Positions 19,066 to 31,523 of a stretch of 64,000 bases of DNA are shown here, one piece after another (the first letter of the stretch is position 1; the number at the start of each line of letters is the position of its first letter). A program made the position numbers and the translations under genes. Under the pieces are notes generated by a model. That model saw only the letters and a list, made by a program, of their open reading frames with translations. It made no database searches and had not been told where the DNA came from. The stretch lies in NCBI RefSeq assembly GCF_937892565.1, contig NZ_CALAHQ010000070.1:1-64000 (forward strand), in the 5' to 3' direction. This stretch comes from an uncultured Roseicyclus sp. GTDB lineage: Bacteria > Pseudomonadota > Alphaproteobacteria > Rhodobacterales > Rhodobacteraceae.

Positions 19066-20634
19066 ATGAGCGGACGGCAAATGCGTGCGGAAGAGCCCGA
19101 GGTGCACCCCGAATGGGGTCCCTTTGGCGTGCCGCTTTTCGACGGGCCCGAAGCGCAATCGCTCAGCCGTGTGGGTGTGATCGATATCGGGTCGAACTCG
19201 GTCCGGATGGTGATTTTTGACGGTGCGGCGCGCAGTCCGGCCTATTTCTTCAACGAAAAGATCCTCTGCGGGCTTGGGGCCGGCTTTTCCGAAACCGGGC
19301 TTCTGAACCCACAGGGCAAGATCCGCGCCTTGGCGGCCCTGCGCCGCTTTGCGCGTCTGGCCGAGGCGGCCGAGGTGTCGCCGATGCTGGCCGTCGCCAC
19401 CGCCGCCGTGCGCGATGCCAAAGATGGGCTGGCGTTCCGCGAACAGGTGCGGGCCGAAACAGGATTGTCCATTCGCGTGATCGATGGCGCCGAAGAGGCG
19501 CGGCTGTCGGCACAGGGCGTGCTTTTGGGTTGGCCGGGGGCTGCGGGGCTGATCTGCGACATCGGTGGATCATCGATGGAGCTGGCTGAACTCAAGGGCA
19601 GCGGCAAGGTGGGCCAGCGGGCAACATCGGATCTGGGGCCGCTGAAGCTGATGGGGATGACCTGCAGCAAGAAAGCGCTGCGCGCCCATATCAAGGCGGA
19701 GGTTGCGACCCTGGCCAAGGGGTTTCCCGAGACGCCGGGGCGGCTGTTTCTGGTGGGCGGCTCTTGGCGGGCCATTGCGCGCATCGACATGGAGCGCCGG
19801 GGCTATCCGCTGAAGGTGCTGCATGAATACCGCATGACGCCCAAGGGCATCCTCGATACGCTGAAATACATCGACGGGACCGACATCGAAGCGCTGCGCG
19901 CGCGCACCGGAACCAGCCCGGAACGGATGCGTCTGGTGCCCATGGCGGCGGATGTGTTGCGCGCTCTGGTGCGCAAACTCAAGCCGCGCGAAATCGCCAT
20001 ATCCTCTTATGGGATCCGCGAGGGGTTGCTCTATGAGCAGATGTCGGATGCGCTCAAGGAACGCGACCCGCTGATCGAAGCCGCTCGCCATTCCGAGGCG
20101 CAATCGGCACGGATGCCGGGCTTTGGTCGCAAGCTCTACCGCTTTGTCGAGCCGCTGTTCCCGCGCGCGCGCCATGACAAGAAGCGCCTGATCCGGGCCG
20201 CCTGTCTGTTGCATGACGTCAGCTGGCGCGCCCATCCCGATTACCGCGCCGAGGTCTGTTTCGACAATGCCACGCGGGCCAATCTGGGCGGCATGACGCA
20301 TGGCGAACGTGTCTATCTGGGGCTGGCGCTGTTGCACCGCTACCGATCCAGCCGGGTGGGCACGGGGTTCGATACGGAGTTGCTGGCGCTCTTGCCCGAA
20401 GATCAGGTGCGCGAGGCCGAAATTCTTGGCCGCGCCATGCGCTTTGGCGCCATGTTCGCGGTCGCCAACCCGTCCGAGCATGGGACGCTGACGTATCGGC
20501 CCAAGCGGCGCGAGCTGATCTTGCGGCTGCATACGGATGCGGGGCGCGATCTGTTCGGCGAAGTGGCCCAAGCCCGTTTCCGTGCGCTGGCCAGTGCAAT
20601 GGATGTCGAGCCGATCATCGAGCAAGGCAGCTGA
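19066..20634 (+). CDS. ppx: Ppx/GppA-family exopolyphosphatase
   Basis: A 522-residue protein of the Ppx/GppA family with two ASKHA ATPase-like subdomains and a C-terminal HD-like domain. The phosphate-binding loops are VIDIGSNSVRMVIFDG (about residue 33) and CDIGGSSMELAEL (about residue 165). HD-domain residues appear in LLHDVSWRAHPDYRAE. Family members cut terminal phosphate from polyphosphate, or the 5' phosphate from pppGpp. The neighbouring ppk favours exopolyphosphatase. The frame starts at an ATG 56 bp after ppk. Confidence 0.9.
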   Translation: MSGRQMRAEEPEVHPEWGPFGVPLFDGPEAQSLSRVGVIDIGSNSVRMVIFDGAARSPAYFFNEKILCGLGAGFSETGLLNPQGKIRALAALRRFARLAEAAEVSPMLAVATAAVRDAKDGLAFREQVRAETGLSIRVIDGAEEARLSAQGVLLGWPGAAGLICDIGGSSMELAELKGSGKVGQRATSDLGPLKLMGMTCSKKALRAHIKAEVATLAKGFPETPGRLFLVGGSWRAIARIDMERRGYPLKVLHEYRMTPKGILDTLKYIDGTDIEALRARTGTSPERMRLVPMAADVLRALVRKLKPREIAISSYGIREGLLYEQMSDALKERDPLIEAARHSEAQSARMPGFGRKLYRFVEPLFPRARHDKKRLIRAACLLHDVSWRAHPDYRAEVCFDNATRANLGGMTHGERVYLGLALLHRYRSSRVGTGFDTELLALLPEDQVREAEILGRAMRFGAMFAVANPSEHGTLTYRPKRRELILRLHTDAGRDLFGEVAQARFRALASAMDVEPIIEQGS

Positions 20635-20709
20635 GCGCGCACCGCCAGCGCCCGCTTGTGAGGCGATTTCCAATGGCGTATGGCTCGCGCAAACGAAGTA
20701 GCCAGAAAG

Positions 20710-22062
20710 ATGACCACCATGCGCCTGAGCCGCTATTTCCTGCCCGTCCTCAAGGAAACCCCCGCCGAGGCGCAGATCGTCAGCCACCGGCTGATGCTGC
20801 GGGCCGGGCTGATCAAGCAGGCCAGCGCCGGCATCTATTCCTGGCTGCCTTTGGGCTACAAGGTGTTGAAACGGCTTGAGGATATCGTTCATCAAGAACA
20901 GATCCGGGCGGGTCATCTGCCGATGCTGATGCCCACGATCCAATCCGCCGACCTGTGGCGGGAAAGCGGCCGCTATGACGCCTACGGGGCCGAGATGCTG
21001 CGCATCAAGGACCGCCATGACCGCGACATGCTGTTCACGCCCACCGCCGAGGAACTGATCACCGACATTTTCCGCGGGCATGTGACAAGCTACAAGGATC
21101 TGCCGCTGACGATGTACCAGATCCAGTGGAAATTCCGCGACGAGATCCGCCCGCGCTTTGGCGTGATGCGGGGCCGGGAATTCTACATGAAGGACGGCTA
21201 CAATTTTGATCTGACGAAAGAAGATGCGCTGCACGCCTATAATCGCCATCTGGTCAGCTATCTGCGGACCTATGAGCGGATGGGCTTGCAGGCGATCCCG
21301 ATGCGCGCGGCCTCGGGGCCGATTGGTGGCGATGATACGCATGAATTCCTTGTGCTGGCCGAAACGGGCGAGTCAGAGGTATTCTATGACAGCGAGATCA
21401 CCGATCTGCGCTTTGGCGATCGCGAGATCGACTATGCGTCCCATGCGCAATGCCAGTCGGTGCTGGAAGAATTCACCTCGCGCTACGCGCGCACCGACGA
21501 GACCCATGACCCGGATGTATTCGCGAAAATTCCCGTTGAACGTCAACGGGTTGCGCGTGGGATTGAGGTGGGGCAGATCTTTTATTTCGGGACCAAGTAT
21601 TCCGATGCGATGGGGGCTTTGGTTGATGATGGTCAGGGCAACCGCGTGCCGGTGCATATGGGCAGCCATGGCATCGGGGTGAGCCGTCTGGTCGGCGCCA
21701 TCATCGAGGCCAGCCATGACGAGAACGGCATCATCTGGCCCGAAGGGGTGACGCCCTTCCATGTTGGCATCGTGAACCTGAAACAAGGCGATGCGGCCTG
21801 CGACGGGGCCTGTGAGGATCTGTATAAAGCCTTTGCAGCCAAGGGGTTGGAGCCGCTTTACGACGACCGCACGGAACGCGCGGGCGCGAAATTCGCCACC
21901 ATGGACCTGATCGGCCTGCCGTGGCGGATCACGGTCGGCCCGCGCGGTCTGGCGGGCGGCACGGTGGAGCTGACCAGCCGCAAGACAGGTGAAAGCCGGG
22001 AATTGTCGCTTGAGGCCGTCGTGGCGCGGGTGGCGGAGATCTACGCCCCGCATCGGGGATAA
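20710..22062 (+). CDS. proS: Prolyl-tRNA synthetase, short alphaproteobacterial type
   Basis: A 450-residue class II aminoacyl-tRNA synthetase that charges tRNA-Pro. Motif 2 is recognisable around [29 protein letters not shown], and motif 3 near [19 protein letters not shown]-terminal anticodon-binding domain follows (VGIVNLKQ to the end). The editing (INS) domain of long bacterial ProS is absent, as expected for alphaproteobacteria. ATG 20710 or ATG 20719 are both possible starts; AGAAAG fits the second better, while the first gives the usual annotation. An earlier ATG at 20680 is less likely. Confidence 0.93.
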   Translation: MTTMRLSRYFLPVLKETPAEAQIVSHRLMLRAGLIKQASAGIYSWLPLGYKVLKRLEDIVHQEQIRAGHLPMLMPTIQSADLWRESGRYDAYGAEMLRIKDRHDRDMLFTPTAEELITDIFRGHVTSYKDLPLTMYQIQWKFRDEIRPRFGVMRGREFYMKDGYNFDLTKEDALHAYNRHLVSYLRTYERMGLQAIPMRAASGPIGGDDTHEFLVLAETGESEVFYDSEITDLRFGDREIDYASHAQCQSVLEEFTSRYARTDETHDPDVFAKIPVERQRVARGIEVGQIFYFGTKYSDAMGALVDDGQGNRVPVHMGSHGIGVSRLVGAIIEASHDENGIIWPEGVTPFHVGIVNLKQGDAACDGACEDLYKAFAAKGLEPLYDDRTERAGAKFATMDLIGLPWRITVGPRGLAGGTVELTSRKTGESRELSLEAVVARVAEIYAPHRG

Positions 22063-22151
22063 ACCCGGGGCGGCACAGCGCGTACACAGGCCGTACACAG
22101 CCGGTCCACTGGCGCTGCATCAACGCTTTGTTCATCTGACCAGCCGAAACT

Positions 22152-22176
22152 GCCCCCTTTCCACGAGAAAGGGGGC
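22152..22176 (+). promoter_or_regulatory. Hairpin covering the BrnA-like gene's Shine-Dalgarno
   Basis: GCCCCCTTTC (22152-22161) and GAAAGGGGGC (22167-22176) form a perfect 10-bp stem with a 5-base loop. The right arm contains AAAGGGGG, the only good Shine-Dalgarno before the ATG at 22181. If the hairpin forms in the mRNA, it should block ribosome binding. It could also end transcription coming from proS. Confidence 0.55.
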
Positions 22177-22180
22177 GGGC

Positions 22181-22564
22181 ATGGAACCGTCAGAACAGCC
22201 GCTGGGCCGCCGCCAGCGGGAACATCATTTCTACATGGTCGAGGCGCTGCGGCGTTTCGAATGGGACATGCACCAGCGCATCTGGCTGGACCAGCGCATC
22301 CCGCAAGACTGGCACGAGATCGCCAGCCGCCGCGAGAGCGCCAAGACACGGGTGACGGTCCGGCTGGATCAAGATGTGGTGCGCTGGTTCCGTTCGATGG
22401 GGCCGGGCTACCAGCCCCGGATGAACGACGTGCTGCGGTCCTTCATGCATGCCAAGCTGGCGGGGCTGTTGCGCGGCGAAGAAACGATCGAGCCCTTCCG
22501 CGAGAACTGGCAGGCCAGCCAGCCGATGCCGGACTGGGGGGATATGGAAAAGCGGCGGCGGTGA
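22181..22564 (+). CDS. BrnA-like ribbon-helix-helix antitoxin domain protein, orphan
   Basis: A 127-residue protein. The C-terminal half (about residues 45-95) matches the BrnA antitoxin family, with KTRVTVRLDQDVVRWFRSMG followed by PGYQPRMNDVLRSFMHAKL. This ribbon-helix-helix unit is typically used for dimerisation and operator binding. Residues 1-40 form a charged extension (RRQREHHFYMVEALRRFEWDMHQRIWLDQ) that is unusual for BrnA. No BrnT toxin gene lies next to it: proS is upstream and a non-coding, hairpin-rich stretch is downstream. It may therefore act as a stand-alone regulator. Its Shine-Dalgarno is buried in a hairpin. Confidence 0.72.
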   Translation: MEPSEQPLGRRQREHHFYMVEALRRFEWDMHQRIWLDQRIPQDWHEIASRRESAKTRVTVRLDQDVVRWFRSMGPGYQPRMNDVLRSFMHAKLAGLLRGEETIEPFRENWQASQPMPDWGDMEKRRR

Positions 22565-22944
22565 GGGCGCGGATGCAGAGCGTGCGGCGGCTTGGCGGGT
22601 GGGGCGGCCGGGGCAAGTAAGGGCGGGGCACCGGGCCCACGCCCGGCCCATGGCGCGACGGCGCGCGGAGATGGTGGGTTGCACCCACCCTGAAGCTTGC
22701 GATGCGCATTGACCAATTCATCCCGCCGCGCGGGACAAGGCCGAAGGCCGCCGCGCATCGCCGGGCCGCCCCCCGGCACGGCGATGCGCGGCTTGGTGTG
22801 GTGGGATACGGGCAAAGGGGCCGGGCCAAAGCCCGGCCGAGGGGGCAGTGGTGGGGTGAAACCCCACCCTACGGCCCGCAAGGTGCGCCCCACGGATTTC
22901 TGGTGGGGGAGGGGCGGGCTGGTTGGGTTGCACCCAGCCTGGGG
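22565..22944. repeat. 380-bp non-coding spacer packed with GC hairpins
   Basis: No gene is supported here. At least five inverted repeats are present: CCGGGC/GCCCGG (22631-22646), GGTGGGT/ACCCACC (22673-22689), GGCCGGGC/GCCCGGCC (22819-22838), GGTGGGGT/ACCCCACC followed by CTACGG (22850-22874), and GGTTGGGT/ACCCAGCC (22921-22939). GCGATGCGC occurs at 22699-22707 and 22781-22789, with its complement GCGCATCGC at 22753-22761. The last hairpin abuts the carB stop and may terminate it. The units resemble REP-type dispersed palindromes. Confidence 0.7.
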
Positions 22945-26274
<3,330 letters not shown>

Positions 26275-26309
26275 GGGGTCCCCCGCGACGGCTGGCGCAA
26301 ATTGGCGGT

Positions 26310-26337
26310 GTTATAGACAGGGACAGCCGGGGCGCAA
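26310..26337 (-). promoter_or_regulatory. Predicted sigma-70-type promoter of carB
   Basis: On the minus strand, TTGCGC (26332-26337) and TATAAC (26310-26315) are separated by 16 bp and end 36 bp before the carB ATG. The -10 matches the consensus at five of six positions; the -35 is weak. This is a pattern match without further support. Confidence 0.4.
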
Positions 26338-26361
26338 GGTGCGAATGCGGGGGAGGTGTCG

Positions 26362-27591
26362 CTACTGGGCCGCGTGCAGCGCGCGGGGGGCCCGAGCCGG
26401 GTAGAGATAATCGCGCGTCAGCGGCACCGCGTCCTGGCGGCGGGCCAGTTGCAGTTGAAACACGCATTGGCGGTTGTGGCGAAAGGTGTGTTCGCTGGCC
26501 TTGAGGTAAAAGCGCCACATGCGACAGAAGCGGTCGTCATAAAGGCTGCGGGCCTGTGGCAGGTTTGCCTGAAAGCGGTCGTGCCAATGGCGCAGCGTTT
26601 GGGCATAATGCAGGCGCCAGACCTCCAGATCGGTGGGGCAGAGACCCGCGCCTTCGACGGCGGCGGCCATTTCCGACAGGGCCGGAACATAGCCGCCCGG
26701 AAAGATGTATTTGGTGATCCACGGGCTGGTGGCCCCCGGCGGCCCCATGCGCCCGATGGTGTGGATCAGCGCCACCCCATCGGGCGCGAGCCGGTCGCGG
26801 ATCAGGTCGAAATATTCCCCGTAATGGGGCACGCCCACATGTTCGAACATGCCGATCGACACGATGCGGTCAAAGCGGCCCGCAACCGCGCGGTAATCGG
26901 TCAATTCAAAGCGAACCCGATCCGACAGGCCCGCCCGGGCGGCGCGGTCGGTGGCGATCTTGTGCTGTTCCTGCGACAGCGTCACGCCCAGCACGCGCAC
27001 CCCGTAATCGCGCGCCAGCGTCAGCGCCATGCCGCCCCAGCCACAGCCGATCTCGAACACCTCCATGCCCGGCCGAAGGCAGAGCTTGGCGGCGATATGG
27101 TGGGTCTTGGCGATCTGGGCCTGTTCCAGCGTCATCGCGGGATCGGCGAAATAGGCGCAGGAATACTGACGATCCGCATCGAGAAACAGATCATAGAGCG
27201 CGCCGGACAGATCATAGTGATGGGCGACATTGGCGCGCGCCCGCTCTGCCGGGTTGGTCTGATCGCGCCGCCGTGTCCAACGCGTGACGCGCTGAGCCAA
27301 TGCGCGCAGCCCCACCGGCGGATGGGCCGCGTTGCGCGTCATCAGCGCCAGAAACCCGTCCAGATCATCGCCCGCGATGGTGAGCGTGCCATCCATATAG
27401 GCCTCGCCCAGCGCCAGTTCGGGCGACATCACAAGCCGCCGGGGCAGCGCGGGGTCATGCAAGGCGACCTGCACATCCGCCCCCTGCCCCCCCGGCCCAT
27501 AGCGGCGACGCCGCCCATCGGGAAAGGTCAGATCAAGCGCGCCGGTCACGATGAACCGGTCGAGCATCCGGTCGAGGGCCATGGTCCACAT
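26362..27591 (-). CDS. cfa: Cyclopropane-fatty-acyl-phospholipid synthase
   Basis: A 409-residue SAM-dependent enzyme that adds a methylene group to unsaturated acyl chains of membrane phospholipids. An N-terminal lipid-binding region (about 1-110) precedes the methyltransferase domain. Family motifs are NVAHHYDLSGALYDLFLD, YSCAYFADP, the SAM-binding VFEIGCGWGGMAL, and VSIGMFEHVG. ATG 27591 is preceded by AGGA at workable spacing, while the open frame extends to a GTG at 27636. The gene is separated from the next one upstream by 290 bp that contain the five-hairpin element. Confidence 0.92.
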   Translation of the reverse strand: MWTMALDRMLDRFIVTGALDLTFPDGRRRRYGPGGQGADVQVALHDPALPRRLVMSPELALGEAYMDGTLTIAGDDLDGFLALMTRNAAHPPVGLRALAQRVTRWTRRRDQTNPAERARANVAHHYDLSGALYDLFLDADRQYSCAYFADPAMTLEQAQIAKTHHIAAKLCLRPGMEVFEIGCGWGGMALTLARDYGVRVLGVTLSQEQHKIATDRAARAGLSDRVRFELTDYRAVAGRFDRIVSIGMFEHVGVPHYGEYFDLIRDRLAPDGVALIHTIGRMGPPGATSPWITKYIFPGGYVPALSEMAAAVEGAGLCPTDLEVWRLHYAQTLRHWHDRFQANLPQARSLYDDRFCRMWRFYLKASEHTFRHNRQCVFQLQLARRQDAVPLTRDYLYPARAPRALHAAQ

Positions 27592-27752
27592 ATCGCGCCG
27601 TCCTGTGCGGCCATGACCCGTGCAAGGCTGCAGCACTTGGGTCAGGGCGGATTACCTTGGGAGGAAACGATAGCCCCGGTCAGGGCGGGGCGGCTTGACC
27701 GGCGTCAACGGGTTTGGCGCAAATGCACGCCCAGCCATGATGATGGTGGAAA

Positions 27753-27879
27753 GGGGGGGCGGAAAACCCGGGTTTTCCGCACCGGAAATCTTGAGATTTC
27801 CGGCCCGCGAAGCATGCTTCGCGGGTGGGAAAACAGGCGTTTTCCCACGGGTTTTCCGTCAGGAAAACCCACCCCCCCC
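27753..27879 (-). repeat. Five-hairpin element bracketed by G7 and C8
   Basis: Between G7 (27753-27759) and C8 (27872-27879) lie five perfect inverted repeats. They are a 22-base palindrome with core AAAACCCGGGTTTT (27759-27780), CCGGAAATCT/AGATTTCCGG (27782-27803), a 22-base palindrome centred on GCATGC (27804-27825), TGGGAAAAC-AGGC-GTTTTCCCA (27826-27847) and GGGTTTTCC-GTCA-GGAAAACCC (27849-27870). Read on the minus strand, it starts two bases after the SLC13 gene's stop. The fourth stem is identical to one at 14853-14874. Confidence 0.78.
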
Positions 27880-27881
27880 AA

Positions 27882-29663
27882 TCACAGCGGCCACAACAAG
27901 GGGATGGTCAGACAGACCACCACGCCAAGGCTCAGGTTCAGCGGAATGCCGATGCGCAGAAAATCGGTGAAACGATATCCGCCCGGCCCATAGACCAGCA
28001 TGTTGGTCTGATAGCCGATGGGCGTCGCGAAACAGGCCGATGCCGCGATCATCACCGCCACGACAAGCGGGCGCGGATCAACCCCCATGGCGTGGCCCAG
28101 CGCGATGGCGATGGGTGCCATGATCACGGCGATGGCGTTGTTGGACACAAGCTCGGTCAGGATGGTGGTCATGTAATAGACCGCCCAGACCAGCACCCAG
28201 GGCGGCAGATCGCTCAGCCATGGCACCACCTGGCCCACGATCAATTCGATGGCCCCGGTGTGATCGAGCGCCGCACCCACGGCCAGCATCGCAAAGATCA
28301 GCGCCAGCAGCCGCCCATCGACAAAGGAAAACGCCTCATCCGCATCGATGCAGCCCGACAAGAGCACAACCGCCACCGCGATCACCGCCAGCACAAGGAT
28401 CGGGGCAATGTCGAAGGCCGCCAGACCCACGATCCCCGCCATGGCGGCGATGGCAATGGGGGCCTTGTCGCGGCGATAGGCCCGTTCCGAGGGTTCGCTG
28501 ACATCGCCAAGGTCCATGTCGGCGGCAAGGCGCTGGATGTCGGTCGGCTCGCCTTCGATCAGGAGGGTATCGCCGACGCGCACGATCAGCTCATCGAGCT
28601 GGGTGCCGATGTTCTGGTCCCTCCGATGCACCGCAAGCGGATAGACCCCGTAGCGGCGGCGCAACCGCAGGCTGCCCAGGGTGCGGCCGACCATGCGCGC
28701 GCCGGGCGTGATCAGCACTTCGACCGTGATGGTGGAGACCGAGCTGAGCTTGTCGACGGTCTTGAGTTCCCGTGACGCCTGAAGGCCCAGCACCTCGGCC
28801 ATGTCGGTGCGCAAGACCACCCGGTCGCCGGCTTGCAGCACCACGCCCGTCATGTCGCGCCGGAGCGACGCGTCGCCCCGCAGCACATCGATCAGCCGCA
28901 CACCGTCACGGGCGAAAAGATCGACCGCATTCACATTCTGCCCGATCAATGCGGAGCCTTCGGGCACGGCCACTTCGGTGAAGAATTTCGGCCGGGAACG
29001 CGCATTGCCCAGCAATGCGGCCATCGAACTGCGCTCGGGCAGCAGATGGCGGCCAAAGACCAGCAGATACACGAGGCCCCATGCCACCACCACCAGCCCG
29101 ATGGGCGTGATTTCAAAGATGGTAAAGGGGGTCATCCCCTCGGCACGGGCAACGCCGTCGACCAACAGGTTGGTCGAGGTGCCGATCAGCGTCATCGTGC
29201 CCCCCATGATCGCCGCATAGCTGAGCGGGATCAGGAGCTTGGAGGGCGCCACGCCCAGAATGCGCGCGATCTGCACGAAAACGGGCAGCATGATCACCAC
29301 GATCGGGGTGTTGTTCATGAAGGCCGAGGCGATCGCCACGAACCCCAGAAGCGTCGCCACCGCCAGCGCCGGGTTCGACGCGGCGCGGGCCTCGGCGAAT
29401 TTGGTCAGCCGATCCAGCGACCCCGTGCGCACCAGCGCACCCATCACGATGAACATCGCCGCGATGGTCCATGGCGCAGGGTTGGCCAGAACGGCGGTGG
29501 CGCGGTCCGTCGGCAAGAGCCCGAGGATCAGCAACAGCGCCACACCGCCGATGGCCACCACCTCGGTCGGCCAGCGTTCACGCAGGAACAACACAAACAT
29601 GCCCAGCATCAGCGCGATGGCCAGAAGCGCTTGGCCGGTATCGGTAAGGGGAAGCGCCAACAT
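27882..29663 (-). CDS. SLC13/DASS-type permease with two TrkA-C domains
   Basis: A 593-residue membrane protein. Two blocks of membrane helices (about residues 1-190 and 400-593) flank two RCK/TrkA-C regulatory domains in the middle (around FFTEVAVPEGSALIGQNV and VEVLITPGARMVGRTLGSL). Family signatures are NNTPIVVIMLP with GGTMTLIGTSTNLLV in the first half, and VSNNAIAVIMAPIAIALG with ATPIGYQTNMLVYGPGGY in the second. Such proteins carry dicarboxylates, sulfate or other anions with Na+; the substrate is not evident. ATG 29663 is supported by AAGGGA. Its stop directly precedes the multi-hairpin element. Confidence 0.88.
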   Translation of the reverse strand: MLALPLTDTGQALLAIALMLGMFVLFLRERWPTEVVAIGGVALLLILGLLPTDRATAVLANPAPWTIAAMFIVMGALVRTGSLDRLTKFAEARAASNPALAVATLLGFVAIASAFMNNTPIVVIMLPVFVQIARILGVAPSKLLIPLSYAAIMGGTMTLIGTSTNLLVDGVARAEGMTPFTIFEITPIGLVVVAWGLVYLLVFGRHLLPERSSMAALLGNARSRPKFFTEVAVPEGSALIGQNVNAVDLFARDGVRLIDVLRGDASLRRDMTGVVLQAGDRVVLRTDMAEVLGLQASRELKTVDKLSSVSTITVEVLITPGARMVGRTLGSLRLRRRYGVYPLAVHRRDQNIGTQLDELIVRVGDTLLIEGEPTDIQRLAADMDLGDVSEPSERAYRRDKAPIAIAAMAGIVGLAAFDIAPILVLAVIAVAVVLLSGCIDADEAFSFVDGRLLALIFAMLAVGAALDHTGAIELIVGQVVPWLSDLPPWVLVWAVYYMTTILTELVSNNAIAVIMAPIAIALGHAMGVDPRPLVVAVMIAASACFATPIGYQTNMLVYGPGGYRFTDFLRIGIPLNLSLGVVVCLTIPLLWPL

Positions 29664-29747
29664 ACTGATCCCTTCACACACGCGTCCTGGGCTGCGGCCA
29701 GTGTAACCTTGCGCCAGCGCAGCACAAGCCGACAGGTCGTGGGCGTG

Positions 29748-30653
29748 TCAGGCGGCCGCGACGGGCGCGGGCGGTTTGCGCGGCTGCACCAGCGCAAGCC
29801 CTGCCAGCATCAAGACCAGCGCCGCCCAGACCCAGGGCGAATAGGTCTCGCCCAGCAACAGCTTGGCCCACAAAATGCCAAAGCCCGTCACCAGATAGGA
29901 CACCTGTGCCGCAAAGACAGATCCGGCGCGCGTCACCAGCCAGACATAGGCGGTATAGGCCCCCGCATGGGCCAGCGATGAGCCGATGATCGCCCATTCC
30001 GCCATGCCCAAAGGCCGGATGGGCGAGATGAATTGGCCGGTCATCACCGAAAGCGGCGCGGCCAGCACAAGCCCGACCAGGGAGGCCCCGAGCAGGACCT
30101 GCACGGCGTCCAGCCCCTCGGTGCCATAGCGGGCGACGAAATTGGCCTCGAAGGCATAAAAGACCGGGGCCACCAGCGCCAGCGGCAGCCACCAGACCAT
30201 CGCCCGATCCGGCAGGCTGCTTTCGGGGGCGGCAATCAGGATCATCGCGACCAGACCAAGCACCAGCCCCACCAGACGCAGCGCCGAAAACCGATCGAGC
30301 CCCAGCGCCAATGCGATGGGAAAGGCCAGCATCGGGATCAGCGACAAGACGATCGACATGATCCCCGACGGCAGATGGATCGCGGCGGTGTAGCTGGCGG
30401 AATTGGGTAAAAGCGTGCCGATCAGCGCGATGATGGTGTAAAAGGCCAGATGCCGCCCCTGGCGCGGGAGCGGGCGGCGGCGCGCCAGATTGATCGCGCC
30501 CAACAGGGCCGCACCGATGGCGAATTGCCAGAAGATGATGCCGAAATGCCGATAGCCTTCGGTCACCGCGATCTTGGCGAGGGGCTGTGACATGCCCCAG
30601 GCCGCGCCGCACAGCACGAGGATCAGCGCATAGCCCGCCCAGTCACGCCGCAT
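29748..30653 (-). CDS. DMT-superfamily (EamA) transporter
   Basis: A 301-residue protein with ten membrane segments in two EamA repeats, starting at residue 1 with a short cytoplasmic RR sequence and the first helix AGYALILVLCGAAWGMSQPLAKIAV. The second repeat includes TRAGSVFAAQVSYLVTGFGILWAKLLLGE. The substrate is unknown. The start codon lies directly against the stop of the ymdB-like gene, so the three genes ygfA, ymdB and this one probably form one transcript on the minus strand. Confidence 0.85.
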   Translation of the reverse strand: MRRDWAGYALILVLCGAAWGMSQPLAKIAVTEGYRHFGIIFWQFAIGAALLGAINLARRRPLPRQGRHLAFYTIIALIGTLLPNSASYTAAIHLPSGIMSIVLSLIPMLAFPIALALGLDRFSALRLVGLVLGLVAMILIAAPESSLPDRAMVWWLPLALVAPVFYAFEANFVARYGTEGLDAVQVLLGASLVGLVLAAPLSVMTGQFISPIRPLGMAEWAIIGSSLAHAGAYTAYVWLVTRAGSVFAAQVSYLVTGFGILWAKLLLGETYSPWVWAALVLMLAGLALVQPRKPPAPVAAA

Positions 30654-31469
30654 CTAAAGCGGGCCTGCGGGCAAAAGCGGTCCACCGATGCGCACCGGGT
30701 GGAGCGCGCTGGCAGCCCCCGTGCGATCCTCGGTTTCGACCAAAAGCCCCGACAGCGTGGCGGGCCCCGAGGCGGGGGTGAACCGATCGCGCGCCATGCC
30801 GGTGATGAAGCGGCGCATCGGTTCGGCCTTGTCCATGCCGATGACCGAATTGTAATCGCCGCACATCCCCGCATCGGATTGATAGGCGGTGCCGCCGGGC
30901 AGGATCATCGCATCGGCCGTGGGCACATGGGTGTGGGTGCCCACCACGATGCTGGCGCGCCCGTCGCAGAAATGACCCACGGCCATCTTTTCCGATGTCG
31001 CCTCGGCATGGATATCGATCAGCGCGGCCTGCACCGTGCCGCCGCGCGGGAATTTCCTGAGCACCGCGTCAAGCGCGGAAAAGGGATCGTCAAAGGGGCG
31101 TTTCATGAACACCTGACCCAAGGCCTGGGCCACCAGCACCTGCCGCCCGCCGCGCGCCTGAAACACACGCGCGCCTGCGCCGGGGGCATCCTTGGCAAAG
31201 TTGAGCGGGCGCAGGATGCGCGGCTCTTGCGTGATGGCTTGCAGCATGTCGCGCTGGTCAAAGGCGTGATCGCCCAAGGTCAGGCAATCGGCACCGGCAT
31301 CCAGAATCTCCTTGGCGTGGCCCACCGACAGGCCGGCCCCGGCGGTCGCGTTCTCGGCATTGACCACCACGAAATCGAGGCGCCAATCGGTGCGGAGTTT
31401 CGGCAGATGCTCGGTGACCGCGGCGCGGCCCGCGCGCCCCATCACGTCGCCAAGAAAAAGGATACGCAT
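30654..31469 (-). CDS. YmdB-family metallophosphoesterase (TIGR00282)
   Basis: A 271-residue calcineurin-like phosphoesterase. Metal-binding motifs are clear: FLGDVMGRAG at the start, VVNAENATAGAGLS (the N/E pair), LTLGDHAFDQRD, DIHAEATSEK, and GTHTHVPTAD near residue 180. The family includes Bacillus YmdB, a 2',3'-cyclic-nucleotide phosphodiesterase that influences mRNA and biofilm formation; the role in alphaproteobacteria is unclear. ATG 31469 fits the family N-terminus, although the Shine-Dalgarno is weak. It sits between ygfA and a DMT gene. Confidence 0.88.
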   Translation of the reverse strand: MRILFLGDVMGRAGRAAVTEHLPKLRTDWRLDFVVVNAENATAGAGLSVGHAKEILDAGADCLTLGDHAFDQRDMLQAITQEPRILRPLNFAKDAPGAGARVFQARGGRQVLVAQALGQVFMKRPFDDPFSALDAVLRKFPRGGTVQAALIDIHAEATSEKMAVGHFCDGRASIVVGTHTHVPTADAMILPGGTAYQSDAGMCGDYNSVIGMDKAEPMRRFITGMARDRFTPASGPATLSGLLVETEDRTGAASALHPVRIGGPLLPAGPL

Positions 31470-31523
31470 GCCCCATGGATTAGGCGCGGGCGCGCGGCGG
31501 GGCAAGCGGGAAATCACGGCCCC

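Noticed and set aside
27592-27752. A stress-sigma promoter for cfa
   Set aside because: TTGAC-like sequences exist on the minus strand, but no properly spaced -10 partner could be placed.
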